Origin: Isoetes taiwanensis
Lineage: Eukaryota > Streptophyta > Lycopodiopsida > Isoetales > Isoetaceae
NCBI GenBank assembly: GCA_021234155.1
Contig: JAJEKV010000039.1
Location: forward strand, 7,949,077 to 8,013,076
Direction of reading: 5' to 3'
DNA length: 64,000 nt
Positions 10,524 to 21,940 of this stretch are shown here, in pieces (positions within the stretch are counted from its first letter, which is position 1; each line of letters opens with the position of its first letter). The position numbers were made by a program, and so were the translations under genes. The notes under the pieces are model-generated. The model saw only the letters and a program-made list of their open reading frames with translations, was not told the origin of the DNA and searched no databases.

Positions 10524-13500
10524 CTAGACCGGATTAAAATAGGTGCCCCATATTTCTTCCTTTATCTCTTCTTCACTTTTAAAAACTAGCCTAAATTTTT
10601 TAAGTCTTTCAAAGTACTAGGTGAAGTAGCCGAGTTGATGATATGAATACCTCGATTCTCGGCAAGACTTCGGGCATTCCTCCTTTTCCATATTGACCCG
10701 GATCGTCCGGGCCCGGCTATGTGAAAAGAAATCTTCTTCTTGGGACACCATTCTCGAGGGAGAATTCCTAGCAGCAATTCTTTGGTTCCTAAGGGTATTC
10801 AACCTATCCGACTCCAGCCCATACTTCATGCAAAGATCCCACATTCCACCGCACAATGTTCTATGGATTCTTCTTCCTCTTCACACATAGGGGCAAAGTG
10901 GGCTCACGTTATTGTCCCATTTGGAGACTAGATGATTGACCCTTGGGACCCCGTGGATCACTTTGCCAAAGAAAGGCGTTGATTAGGGGGGGAGAAATTT
11001 CAGCCAGCGTTTCTCCGTGATGTTTTTAAGGATGTCCTCCGTGATCACTAGCTCCCACTTGGGAGATACTGGAAGAAATCCCTTAGTCTTCAAGCTACTG
11101 TAGCATGACTTCACAAACTTGTTTGGCTGTATCGAAGGATGTATGAGCCATGGACTTTGATCTCCTCTATTTATTGTGTTTGGGAGTACGGAAGCCACAC
11201 ATTCCCAAATTATCTTGTCTGCCTCCTTTAAACCAAAAATGGACTTGAAATGCTTCCCCACCCGCCGTGCTCTCCCATATACCACTCGAGCACAAGAATG
11301 TATACCACGGCTTTTTCCATCTCTTCACAATCCTCAAGGCTACCACTATACCTAGTGGACCTTGTTTATTGTGCAATTCCACTGGTACCCACCATGGAGG
11401 GGAGGTCCCTGCTTTAAATTTGCTGATATCAAGCGTGAATAGTTTCTTTATGGCATTCCAAGCCGAAATAAGACCCTTCATGAAGGGGGAGGCTTCTTTA
11501 CATGGCTTGAGATAAAAAAAGAGAGACCATGGAAGCGAGACCTTGACGGAGGGCTTACTATGCTTACAAGAGTATAATAGAGCTTGGTTGATGAGGTGCA
11601 AACACGAGACTTCACCTTTTCCTCAAGAATCATCCATATGAATTTGGCTATTAATACTTTGCTCTGTAAGACTATGTCGAACATACCAATTCCCCATCGC
11701 TGTCCCTCTTGCACTTCCACCAAGCAATTTTGATCGTTGCACCTTCTTCATTACCTCCCCAGACGAAGTTACTTAATCAGCCCTTCTAACTCCAGACCTT
11801 CTCCCTGAGCAAGTAGAATTGATGATATGTATACATAAGTATTACTTAGCACATGTTTTGCCACGGTAATCCTCCCCGCAAGGGATAACCGCTACCTTCC
11901 ACCAATTTAGGTGTTTATGTAGGCCTAGTAGCATTTCATCCCATATTAGCACTAGTGATGTTAATGCCCACTGGGATTCCTAACAAGCCGGAGTGTTCAC
12001 CCTCGGGGATAATTTTCCATGGTAAGCTTTCCAAACATATGGGATGCCTGCTCTCCAAAGGCCTTTGCGACTGAGCACTTTTTCCAATTTATGAGGCAAC
12101 CTTGAAGCTATTGAGAAGGTGGCGATGGTTGTCTGCGGACATGACATATTGTTTTCCTCTGCACTCGATAAACAAAAAATGAGTCGTCACGCATCTTTGG
12201 TTCTGATTTGTTGAGAACCGTCCCCACATTTCTAGTCCCCGAATGAGACCGTCTGCAGATGCTTGCAAGAATAACTGTGAGAGGGCTTCTGCGCTATATT
12301 GAAGAGGAAGGGAGCCGGGGACAACCTTTGCCTCGATGCCCTCTTAATCTCAAATATGGGAGATGATTCACCTTGAAATAAGACCGAGGCTCGAGCTGAT
12401 CTCAATAGTTTCATTACCCCTTCAGAAAAATATCCCCACAACCCAAATTTTGAGCATCATTTTATGCGAGAAAACTCCATCTAATGCCGTCATATGCCTT
12501 GGTGAAATCTAGCTTTAGATAGGCTACTTTTTGTCCTGTTTTTTCCGCCCGGTAACCCTTCAAAAAGTCCGCCACATTGCTCGAGAATACTCCTACCCCA
12601 TAAGAAGCCGATTGAGCCCGAGATACCTTAAAGCTAAAATTGGTTTGATCTTCTCTCGCCATAGCCTTGGCTATGATTTTGTAAAATGGAGATAGGAGTG
12701 TGATAAGCCTCCAATCGTTAATTGTGCTTGCTCTTTACACTTGGGTACCAAGGCAATGCCTTTGTATTCAATCTTGGATTTAAATGTTCACTTGCAAGAA
12801 GTCACGTATCTTAAAAAAGATATCATTTTTTAATCCATTCCCAATTGCATTGGTAGAATTCGATGGGAATTCCATCCATACCCTAGGACATTTATTCTTA
12901 GCCAATAAGAGGGTGGCTTTTTCAAGATCCTCCATAGAGAGAGACTCGAAATATCTTTTTTGGCTAGAGCTCATTATAGGTGAAACTTTAGAGATCACTA
13001 GCTCTTCATATGTATCTTGGAATGGCAAGTTATGTTCCCCAAAAAAACCTTGGAAATGATTATGTAAGTACCTTTTTAGATCCCCTGGGGATTTGAGGGT
13101 CGAGCCGTCAGCCTAGTGCAATGGTTGATAGAGTAGAGGACCTCTTCTTTTCTTTAGGTTACTTAAAGAAGAACTTGGTGCATTTATCACCTTCATTTAG
13201 CCAAGTCAATCCCGCTTTGCATCCGCATTCTCCATTATCTTGATTTCCTCCGAAGGCCTTTATCCGTTCTATTATTCCCTTCTCCTCTATCCCATCATTC
13301 GGGCCCAATGCTCTAAGTGCATGGAGCCTGATTGTAGAGGCTATCCAACTCTCCCCTCTCCCTTTGCACTTTAGCTCTACCCCCAACTTTTGGCATAATT
13401 TTTTTTTTACCAGGCGTTATCATGGTTTCCATCCCCGAGCCCGCTCTAAAGGTGGATTGCCATATGCTTTACAAGCCTCCACAAATTCGGATCTTTCGGA

Positions 13501-14273
13501 TATCTAGTGTTGAGTTTGAATCTTGTTTTAGAGGTTCTAATCTGCAAATCCGGGTAGATATGACCCGTGGGATTGTGATCCGAGATAGCATTTTGTAGAA
13601 GGTTGGATCTATGCACATTTGGAAGGATGGTAAGTGCCTCATCGTTGATGTAGCATCTATCATGTCTTGCATAAGTCCTACCCATGCCTATCCATCCGTT
13701 ACACCATGTATAGCCCTTATCTCCGCCTACTTCCATGAAGCCTATATCTTCTAACAGTTTGCACCAATGTATTTCTCAAACCCATGCACGATTGATGATA
13801 CCCCTTGTCTATCCTCACCGCCTCCACCATATTGAAATCTCCTACCATTAGCCAAGCTACCTTGTTCCCGAAACCTTTTAATTTGTGCCTAAGAGTGGCC
13901 CATAGGGCTCCTCTACCTCTGGGTTGTTATGGGCGTAAACGCTCACCAAGCCCCATAATTTACCTTCATGTTGCCATAAGATTAAAGACCATCTCCCAAA
14001 TCGTCTACACCGCTGACTCACATACTTTTACTTCTTTTTTTTCACGCGATGAGGGTCCCCGCGACTAGAGGGTTTCCTTTATCTGCAGCAATACCCACGA
14101 TATTCATTGCCTATTACTTTGAACACCTCGTATTTCTTCTTTTTTTTGCACTTATGTTCTTGTAAACATATCACATCCCAAGTTGATCCCCTTTGGCGCT
14201 TGCTAACCTATTCTTCTTGTATTCGTGAGGATTTTACTCCCCTAATATTCCAACTGAGAATTTTATGATTCAT
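10524..14273 (-). pseudogene. LINE ORF2: endonuclease + reverse transcriptase + zf-RVT, copy A, frame broken
   Basis: Starts ATG at 14,273 with MNHKILSWNIRGVKSS, the standard N-terminus of LINE AP-type endonucleases, followed by DVICLQEHKC. Next come an endonuclease region (about 13,900-13,450) with GDxNMVE and YTWCNGW segments, a linker with GLTWLNEGDKCTKFFFK (about 13,160), RT motifs KNKCP-MDGIP-EFY (about 12,870) and KLDFTKAYDGI (about 12,480), a D-D-S box near 12,180, and a C-terminal zf-RVT region (about 10,850-10,540). The stop is TAG at 10,524. Nicks make of target DNA and reverse transcription belong to this protein. Frames are broken many times; compare copy B. Confidence 0.78.
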
Positions 14274-15935
14274 AAAGAGATGTTTCCGGACCCTTTTTCC
14301 TTTTCATGCTATCCAACCCTTCTTCTTCTAGACTTGTGCTTGTTACCTTTTTGTTTTTTTTCCATGTTAGAGTAGGGGGATCTTCATCCACCATATCCTC
14401 CTCTTCCATTAGATCCGCCCACTTATTTTTGTTTGGGGGAATGACTCTCTCTATTTCATCCAATTCCCCATATACCACTATATCTCCTCCCAATCCCTCC
14501 TTCCGCTTCGTAGCGTTCCCTTCTCTCTGTGTTTGTTGTTTCCGGAATGTACTTGAGAGGATTTTTTACTCCTAGAGCAGTATGAGTACTCGGAGATACA
14601 TGGGGAAGAGGTTTTGACCGGAGTGCTCCGCTCCTCCGAGCAATGTTCCTAGTCCTCCCTTTTTGTTTGGAACCTACCACTTCCCATGACTGATCGACTG
14701 CTTTTGGTAAACTTATGAGATTATTGGGGTGTATTATGATTCATTAGCTAGCTTTCCCCACGATGTTGGAGCAGTTGATTCTCACCTCCCCTGGCTAGGG
14801 CATGGGGTGATACTTACTTGAGTGATGGAATGGCTAACTGGTGCACCATTAGATGTGGGAGGATCATTAAGGCCAGTCGGAGCTTGTTGTTGAGGAGTCC
14901 CAACTTTTCTAGGCCTGACTTGAGGGTTCTCTTCTAGTCCTTCAATCTTTATGTCCGGGAACATTCTCATATTTCCCATCTATTGGTCAATTTCGGGGGG
15001 AGCTTGAAAGAGCATTTGCCACTCTTAACTACCACCCCTTTAGGTATGCCCGATGTTGCGGTGTGCTACACAAATCTTTGGTCCTTTGGCGATGGAATGT
15101 GAGATATATGCTCCCTCGTGTGTTAGCAATGACCTTTAAGAATTCAGGTACCAACATGTGCGGAGGTAAGTGTTCGATCTCTAACCAACACGGAATTTTG
15201 ATGGCGAGAGATTTGATGGGAGAGAAACCGGTGAGTAATATTGATATAAAATGTACTCTCCCATGAATGAGTCTACTGGCGGGACACCATCTTATCTACC
15301 AACGCTTCGCTATCAAAAAAAGAATGAGAAAGAAGTTACTCCCCGGTGCCTTTAGCGATTCGTGTTGAGGTAGGCCTAATTTCTTCAGTGTCTTGAGAGC
15401 CCGATATTCCAGTTTTGGAGGTCCGGGAATCCTCCTCAAAAAGAAACCAATGACGGATCGTGGATACCAGGTTCTCCACCACTTTTACGTGCATACCATG
15501 ATCTATCTCTGCTATTGGATAGTTAGACTCCTCGTCTACTTCCATATTCCCAGCACTTTCAGTTTCATTTTCTTCAAGTTGGCCTTTGTTCAGTTTGCCC
15601 AGATCTTGAGCAAAACCTGCTTCTACTATTTTAAGTGCTGCATCTACTCTCAAACTCCTGGCTGTTTCTATTGGCATCTTATTCTTTATCTACTCTGAGA
15701 ATCTAGGCTTGTTAACTCTTGCTATCGTGTCATTGTTTTTCCAAGCCTCCCTTGCATTGCTCCTTGCATTACCTCTAGCCAAACCCCGATCTTCCCCTAC
15801 TCTTACTTTGTCTGCTTCACTATCCTGTTTCTGGTTCTGAAAGATCACTTTATCTACTGATGTAGAGGGAGAACTCTTACCTCTGTTTAAGTTCTTTGGG
15901 AATGTTTGATTATCATCTGCTTCAGCCTCCATCAT
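14263..15935 (-). pseudogene. LINE ORF1 (RNA-binding/chaperone-type), copy A, frame broken
   Basis: The start is taken at the MMEAEADD Met at 15,935; the stop TAA is at 14,263-14,265. Pieces seen: an N-terminal charged region with AWKNND (about 15,740), a stretch reading IKIPCWLEIEHLPPHM (about 15,170-15,200) that resembles the W-x-R-I/L-x-x-L-P part of the DUF4283 domain of plant LINE ORF1, and an acidic C-terminus with KWADLMEEEDMVDEDPP. No CCHC zinc knuckle was found. Several frame breaks separate these pieces, and most lie where the two copies disagree at CAG/CTG, so they may be sequencing errors. Overlaps the ORF2 start. Confidence 0.7.
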
Positions 15936-16323
15936 GATCTTATCGGTTTCGTTGATTGCTCTATGCCTAGGGGCATGTGGTGCGGGTGAACTGTAAGCCT
16001 GGGGCGTTTCCTTAAAGCCTTGTTAATTAATCACTATGATAGGCCTATTTATTTTGTACAAGAAATTTATCGCGGCGGCCAAGGCCGCCGCCAACATTTC
16101 TTTAGTTCAAACTTGTGCAGTTGTACCCATTATCCATCAATGTTTGACAATCCAATGTCTGCTCAAATCAACCACACAAAGATCTTGCAGCACTTTGTCA
16201 GTATTTTGAACTAGAATTTTGCCTAAGAAAGAATATGTGCAAATATAGAACATGAGATTTTCAAGAAGCTCGAATGCTATAGACCTCAGGACAAATATGG
16301 CCAATATTTAACGTACAAAGATA

Positions 16324-16914
16324 ATAAGATAAGATAAGATAAGATAAGATTTTTTACGTCCACGGGAACCCAACGGGTTATGGGACGGCACATGCAAGGG
16401 CAACAGCCCATCTAAAACCTGGGGACTAGGCCCCATCACCAAACACAATAACCAAATACTAAAAGGCTACTAAGAATAAGAGAAGATAATGCTAATGCTA
16501 GTGGTAAACTTATGCTTCTAAAATTATCTAGACATAGCCAGTCCAAGGATTGGAAGGCCATTGATCTAGAATAATTGCTGCGCCTCCCCTGTACACTGCC
16601 CATTTCTGTTGCAGGCGGGCTGCCCTCACCTTGCAGAGCTCCTCCTTACGGTTACACAATTGAAGAGGGGAGAGGTCCTCCTGTACTGAGAAACTAGTCC
16701 CTCTGAGATGGTTTCCATGCGGAAGAACATGTAAGCGGCTAAGAGTGTCTTGAAACCGAACCAAAAGATGGCGAGGACGATCAGGTCTTGCCGCTCCCAC
16801 CCTAGTAGCGGAGACAACTCCACCAGCCTTCACATGCATGACATCAGTGAAAAAATGCAAAGCAGCATCCATATCAGAAAGGGCATCATCTTCTGCCTCT
16901 GCCAAACAAATCAA
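16324..16914 (-). mobile_element. Short element with ORF1-like frame and LINE-type 3' tail (copy A)
   Basis: Read on the - strand, a 128-codon frame (16,914-16,528) is followed by a GGGCCTAGTCCC hairpin region, a GGGTTCCCGTGGACGT box and an (ATCTT)n tail at 16,350-16,324. The box and pentanucleotide tail equal those of the RT-bearing LINE family, but no reverse transcriptase lies between. It looks like a half-LINE carrying only ORF1 and borrowing the 3' recognition module, or an internally deleted LINE. Confidence 0.6.
16528..16914 (-). CDS. LINE ORF1-like protein, C-terminal part
   Basis: 128 residues. The LVRFQDTLSRLHVLP and LRGTSFSVQEDLSPLQL segments, then a run of Arg/Lys-rich helix with KVRAARLQQK and AVYRGGAAIILD, match the pattern of LINE ORF1 C-terminal domains (F-x-x-R-x-x-V-L, G-x-x-I-x-x-D-L-x-x-x-x-x-x-R, A-R-x-x-G-K-x-A). 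That domain binds RNA together with an RRM. An upstream acidic helix (MICLAEAEDDALSDMDAA) may be a coiled-coil end. I saw no good continuation upstream of 16,914, so the frame may be 5'-truncated. The copy-B frame (63,260-63,671) is broken at CAG/CTG sites. Confidence 0.55.
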   Translation of the reverse strand: MICLAEAEDDALSDMDAALHFFTDVMHVKAGGVVSATRVGAARPDRPRHLLVRFQDTLSRLHVLPHGNHLRGTSFSVQEDLSPLQLCNRKEELCKVRAARLQQKWAVYRGGAAIILDQWPSNPWTGYV

Positions 16915-18109
16915 ATAATAAAAGGGGCGTGACTATTGAAAAGGGGTGCCATGTGGCCGCACCTCATTGGCTAAAACAAACAAAAAGGATTTAGCTCTGT
17001 TCTTGTCTGCGGGCAAGATCATCTTGAGAGCACTGGCCTTTTAGCAGCCCGGATTTGATGCCAAAGCAGCAAGTCTCCTCGCCCACAGTGGTCAATTGTC
17101 TCAGCATTGGGCAAAAACTGGGACAGAATTGTGCATCACAAATTTACTCTTCGTTCTCTCGCCAATTCTTTGAAGCGTTGCACTTTTCGATTCTTTCTTA
17201 TACCCAAGCTGGGAGAAGAATTTCATAAGCTGGGCGAACTATTTCCAATGTATGGCATTCCGCAAAACTAAAAGGCTTCCACCTTCACCCCCTGCTTTAC
17301 CCATCGTCGGCCATATACATTTACGGGGCCAACTCTGCACCAAGTTTTGAGTCACAAACCCGTTTTCATATCTAATGAAGCTCGGTTTTACCCAAACTGT
17401 ACTCCACTGAAGATTTTCACTGTTTACTTAGATACTTCCCAGCCACTAGACAGATGCCCGAATTGATGTTGCAGACTTTCGTGCCTGTCTGTAGAATCGG
17501 CAATGTAAAGCGGCAGATTGGAACTGGAGGTTCAGAGGACAAACTTCGTTGGGGGTTTGTTACTGTGTGTTGCTACAGATACTCCGCTGATTTTCCAGGA
17601 GTAGTAAATATTTCAAAGAGTTGAATCCAGCATCGAGACAGGAGATTGGTTGGCTGCGAATTTGGATTGAGCCCACTGTGAGCAATGAATGCATGGGTTT
17701 GGGCGATCATTAGATATGAAAATCGGTTTGTGCTTCGACAAATCCATCCCTTCCAGGGATCATTAGATATGAAAATCCGGCGATCTGTTCTGCACTCTGT
17801 TCTCGCCAGATTTTTTGCCTGATCATTAGTTCTCCCTAGCAGACCAAGAAACGTGTCGATCTTTAACCTTATCCGTTATCCGTTATCTGGTTTACCTGAT
17901 TGACTTGTCGATTATTCCGTGGTCGTGACGAAGAAGCAGGCCCCTAGCTTTTGCGCGACCGAAGATTCCTCCCGACAATAATTACATATGTTAGATACTA
18001 TGATAAGCCTATTTATTTATTTTATCTTATATTATAAAATTATATGTAAAATGGATTTAGATCATGCCTTAATTTGGACGATGAGGATTTGATCAAACCA
18101 ATGGTGAAC
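16915..18109. other. No gene recognised; end of copy A inside it
   Basis: Mixed sequence without a convincing frame. A repeat of about 35 bp (ATCATTAGATATGAAAATC) occurs at about 17,707 and 17,758. The TACTATGATAAGCCTATTTA motif at 17,996 is the same as in the 9.8-10.4 kb tandem repeat, suggesting another fragment of that family. Copy B correspondence stops with the window at the equivalent of about 17,305. Confidence 0.45.
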
Positions 18110-18600
18110 ATGATGCATGGATGTCTTCAACAAAAATTTTATCTTGGCCATTGCTTTAATCCAATGGTCTAGATTCACTCAATTCGATAGTCAAAAGAGT
18201 GAAGGGAAAAGAGGAAAGGGAAAGGAAAAAGAAGAAGGGAAAAGGAGAAAGAGAAAAAGAAGAAAAAAAAGGGAGAGGGGAAGGAGGAAAGGAAAAATGG
18301 AAAAAGGAAAAAGAAAAAGGGAGGGGGCAAGGGAGACAGAAGGGGGGGAAAGTAAGATGAGAAGGGAAACGAGAAAATGGAAAATGAGAGAGCAGAAGTG
18401 AGAAAATGGAAAAAGGGAAAAGAAGGAGAAGGGAAAACCTAAACAAGGTGCTGCGCACGGAGGGTTGCCCTCCGTGACCCGAGAGTGAAATGGCTTAAAT
18501 CACACTTCAAAGTCATGTTTTCGAGCATATACTGACATATACTTGGAATATGCCACAAACCCACATGGATGAGGGTAAATATAATATAGCTGGCATAGGA
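18110..18600. repeat. Polypurine-rich repeat element, first member
   Basis: About 240 bases (18,195-18,436) are almost pure A/G on the + strand. They are preceded by AATGGTCTAGATTCACTCAA and followed by a hairpin (GGAGGGTTGCCCTCC) and a CATATACT-GACATATACTTGG-type stretch. The same components recur at 23,140-23,480. The long reading frames through it on both strands are composition artefacts. Confidence 0.6.
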
Positions 18601-21200
18601 TCTGTAAGACCACAAGGAAAGATATACCTCAAAGCCAATCAACTCTCAGTCTCCAGGATGGATGGATGGAGCTAAAAAAAGTAGCAGATTAAAAAAAATG
18701 TAAGCCGTTGAAACTTTTGGCATAAGATGAAGTTTAAACTTTTTGTGGCATGCGATGTAGTTCTTGTTTTTCTGGCGATGGAAATGGCATTAACTATATC
18801 TAAAATTTGCCTTTGAAGTACTTGAAGCAATAATCAAATGCTTCAAGTATTTGGTAGTAGATTGTTCATCCTGCGGTCAATCATACTATTGTCCGAAATA
18901 TTTGGCATCCTAGGAATTGGTGCCCTAGTGGTGCATCACTCATCTCTCAATAACCAAAATCTTTTCCTAGTTATTTGTCGTCATTGTTGTTATGGATAAG
19001 GTATGTCCAGTTTGCTTTTGTGTATCTATGGAAGCCCGTGGTACTCTCTCGTCTTTGGGTGTTGCTAATATTTCACAATTGCTAATTGAGCCCATGATAT
19101 TGTAATAAAAATTATACTTATTTTTCTATGATGTCTAAATGTCACACAAATCCTCTATACATCATCACATGTACATATATGCTATCGCATCTACATAGTT
19201 GCTATGTAGACAAAATGAATTAATCATCATCCACAAGACTAAGGGATATTGCAATCACCACAACGAGCAAGGACTTTCTTGAATAAAACAATAAGTCTCA
19301 ATTGAATATGAGCGGATCGATCAACTTTGTTTTGCATTTTTACATATGTTCACTTTGGGCTTGTTAATGATGCATTATATTTATGGGCAATGTTGATGGC
19401 AAGCGTCTAATTTATTGCAAACACTAGAAAAATAAGTGGTTTCTTAATTCATGATGTACGTATTTTTGGCATTATTACACCCTGTACTTTTGGCATTGTT
19501 GTATCCGCAAATAATGTATCAAGAGACATAGCAAACATGTCGTTGTAATTAAGGAAGATGAATCAAGTGAATTTTGCTAAACAATCAAGTGAATTTTGTT
19601 GTCTAATTACTCCAATAATCTATTGCATCCATATACTCTATAGTTGTGCGACCAGGAACTTGGTCCTTCACCAAAGGGAATAGCAAAATTAAAAAAAAGA
19701 GCATAAAATGAACCTTAAACAATTACAAAGAAGCCGGAAGGCTGATCGCAACCTGCTCATTTGGAAAGTGCCCACTAACACAAAATCTACCTTCTCAACA
19801 TTGTATATCACATTTAAACTATAAATAGTCCAACATTAGGACAACCTTTACGACAAAATTAGCTCTAGTTATTATGCAATTTGTCTTGCAACTCAAATTT
19901 TGACTTCTATTATAAGAGCCAACCTTGTCTCCAAGTTTACAAATGTTTCTTCTTCATTTATGAAGGGCAGTTTCATTTATGGCCCAAAAATGTTGATGTA
20001 AAGCATCTGAAATAAGATCCCTCCACAATATCTTGTCCAAAAGTTCCATAACCCTCCAGAATATTATGCATCTATTTGCCAAGAGACTGTTCCTAAGAGA
20101 AAACATCATGAGTGTTGTGTCTTTCACAAAAGAGGCAACAGGCAGAAGACAAAAACATCATGAGTGTTGTGTCGTGCCAATGAGCACCTAAATGAACGGT
20201 CTCAAAAAAGGAGGCTGTGTTGTAGGCGCCAGACTGACCGAACATTAAGGATGTCCAAGAGGGCCCAGTCTAACATTTGATCTAACCATATTGAAGAATA
20301 GTAAAAAAAAAGCGTTTTGCTCGGAAAGTCTAAAAATTTGGGCGCTCAAATTAGCTATGGCGGGTAGATCGAGCCTAATGCGCTTGATCAAAGCGTGCCA
20401 TAGGCCACTTTGTAAAATAGATTCATAAACAGATTTGCTTATTCCACTTTGATGTGTTTTTGCGTGAGATAGATAGTGAACATATATAGATAATGAAGAA
20501 AGATCTGTGAGAAACAAATCTGTGAGGGAAGGGGTACAGATTTTAGCATGTTTTTCTATGAGCTACTTACTGCCTAGTAATGCATACACCACATATATTC
20601 GAACTGCCCCCATGCATTTTATACGGATCTGTGAGATTGGAACTGTAGCAAAGCTAGAGACAACCCATATTACTACTGGATGATTCCATGGTGTAAGACA
20701 TAATTTCAACAAGTCTAATTACTTCGCTGTAAGAGCATTTAAGAAGGCAAATAATTCTCTATATTCTATTTGCTTAGACACCTATACAAAATTTTCACTC
20801 TGCAATTTCTAGACAGCTATCATAGGATCTCATTGATGTGCTAAAAATAGAGGCGTGAAAATGAGAAAGGAAATGTGCCTCCTCAGTCTATACCTGGCCA
20901 AAATTGATCTAATAAAATAGCAAATTCGTACAGCTGGAGAAAAAACAGCACATTTGCAAGTTTGATTAAAATCAATACTCTGCATGTAAATAATCATATT
21001 CACTGTATATAGCTGTTATTCTAATAAATAGAATACAGAATCCCCCAAAAATCAACTTCGAGAATAGAGAGTGCTTGTTGTGTTTACATTGCACAATTTT
21101 GAAAGGGCTATCTTAGCGTGGCGTGGAAGTGAACTAACTCCAATGTGTTGACAATTTACCCAACACTTTCAAGTAGACAGAAAAGCCTGGGCCATATATC
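18601..21200. other. No gene recognised
   Basis: AT-rich sequence. The - strand frame at 20,245-20,517 shows no motif I know. A duplicated AAAACATCATGAGTGTTGTGTC block lies at 20,101-20,175. Confidence 0.4.
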
Positions 21201-21239
21201 ATCCTGCAGATGCTCCCCAAAAAACAAAGAATTGCAAGT

Positions 21240-21424
21240 GAATGTAAATGACAGAAAAATGTGGCAGTCATCCAATGTAATTTATCCCATAAAGCAAATG
21301 GCAATGTAGCATGCCAAACTATCAACATTCGAGATGTAAGGCGGGTATACGACAGAGGTATTGGAGTTTTGAATATGCGTTCACATGTACCCAGATGATC
21401 ATAGAGCTGTGTCAGGTTCATGTC
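21240..21424 (-). CDS. Probable exon of a bestrophin-like chloroplast anion channel (VCCN-type)
   Basis: After a good acceptor (TTTTTTCAG) the - strand reads a segment containing DHLGTCERIFKTPIPLSYTR followed by LTSRMLIVWHATLPFALWDK and LHWMTATFF. This is the hallmark region of plant VCCN/bestrophin-like proteins: C-E-x-x-x-x-x-P-I-P-L-S-Y-T-R-L-T-S-R-F, then a membrane helix and the L-W-D-x-x-H-W motif. VCCN proteins are thylakoid voltage-dependent chloride channels. The exon probably ends near 21,240. I could not find the flanking VCCN exons with confidence, so this may be a gene fragment carried by a transposon or part of a gene with long introns. Confidence 0.6.
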
Positions 21425-21940
21425 CTGAAAAAATACTATCGAATTTGGAGACCCATCAAGTACAGGAGAGATCAGAAGTCGATTTGGAGACCCATGAAGA
21501 AACAGGGTTCAAAGGTCAATTTTAAAAATACTTCTTGTGGGTTCACAACTGAGGATTTGCAGGCTGTAGGCATAGGCTCATGATTTTGACTCTGTAGATG
21601 GATAGAGACCCTTGAAAATTCATAGATAATAGGTTGTATTCACAGAGTCATAGGGTTTTTGCCTCAGAAATGTTAAGTTTGAAGCGATTGCAATCGATAT
21701 CAAAAACATAATAATATGCCATATCAGAGCTAAGGAAAGAAATAAACCTCTATGCATAAGCTGGGCTCACTCGATCCTGCTAACCTCTGTGACAATAGAG
21801 AGACAAACCTGTAAATATGCAGCTCATCCTGGGCATAATCAACTAACAGGATTTCATGACATGAAAAATCTAACTACTGCAAGAGTGTTTTCACAGATAG
21901 ATAAATCTTCTACATTTTACTACAGGAACTATAGTCTAAC

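Larger units (their letters stand above)
10385..16018 (-). mobile_element. Full-length L1-like LINE, copy A
   Basis: A - strand non-LTR retrotransposon of about 5.6 kb. From its 5' end (about 16,018) it has a short leader, ORF1 (15,935-14,263), ORF2 with AP endonuclease, reverse transcriptase and C-terminal zinc-finger region (14,273-10,524), a short 3' UTR and a poly(A) tail seen as 14 T at 10,385-10,398. The same insertion at the same site is in copy B. Flanks belong to an interrupted tandem repeat unit; no clear target-site duplication is visible. Confidence 0.85.
1..17300. repeat. Large direct duplication, copy A
   Basis: This segment recurs in the same orientation from about 46,725 to the window end, with every landmark in the same order: LINE 3' end, YPEL gene, about 300-bp repeats, full-length LINE and ORF1-only element. 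Long stretches, for example 360-660 and 5,860-6,600, match base for base. Other stretches differ mainly at CAG/CTG motifs. Both ends are cut by the window, so the true unit is longer. It may be a real tandem duplication or two haplotypes placed in series by the assembler. Confidence 0.93.

Noticed and set aside
11167-11723. Several - strand frames of 80-144 codons as separate genes
   Set aside because: They are pieces of LINE ORF2 between RT and zf-RVT, split by frame breaks.
18117-18458. Long overlapping frames on both strands rich in Lys/Arg/Glu or Phe/Pro/Ser
   Set aside because: They are produced by the polypurine tract; composition is low-complexity and no domain is present. The same applies to 23,138-23,525.
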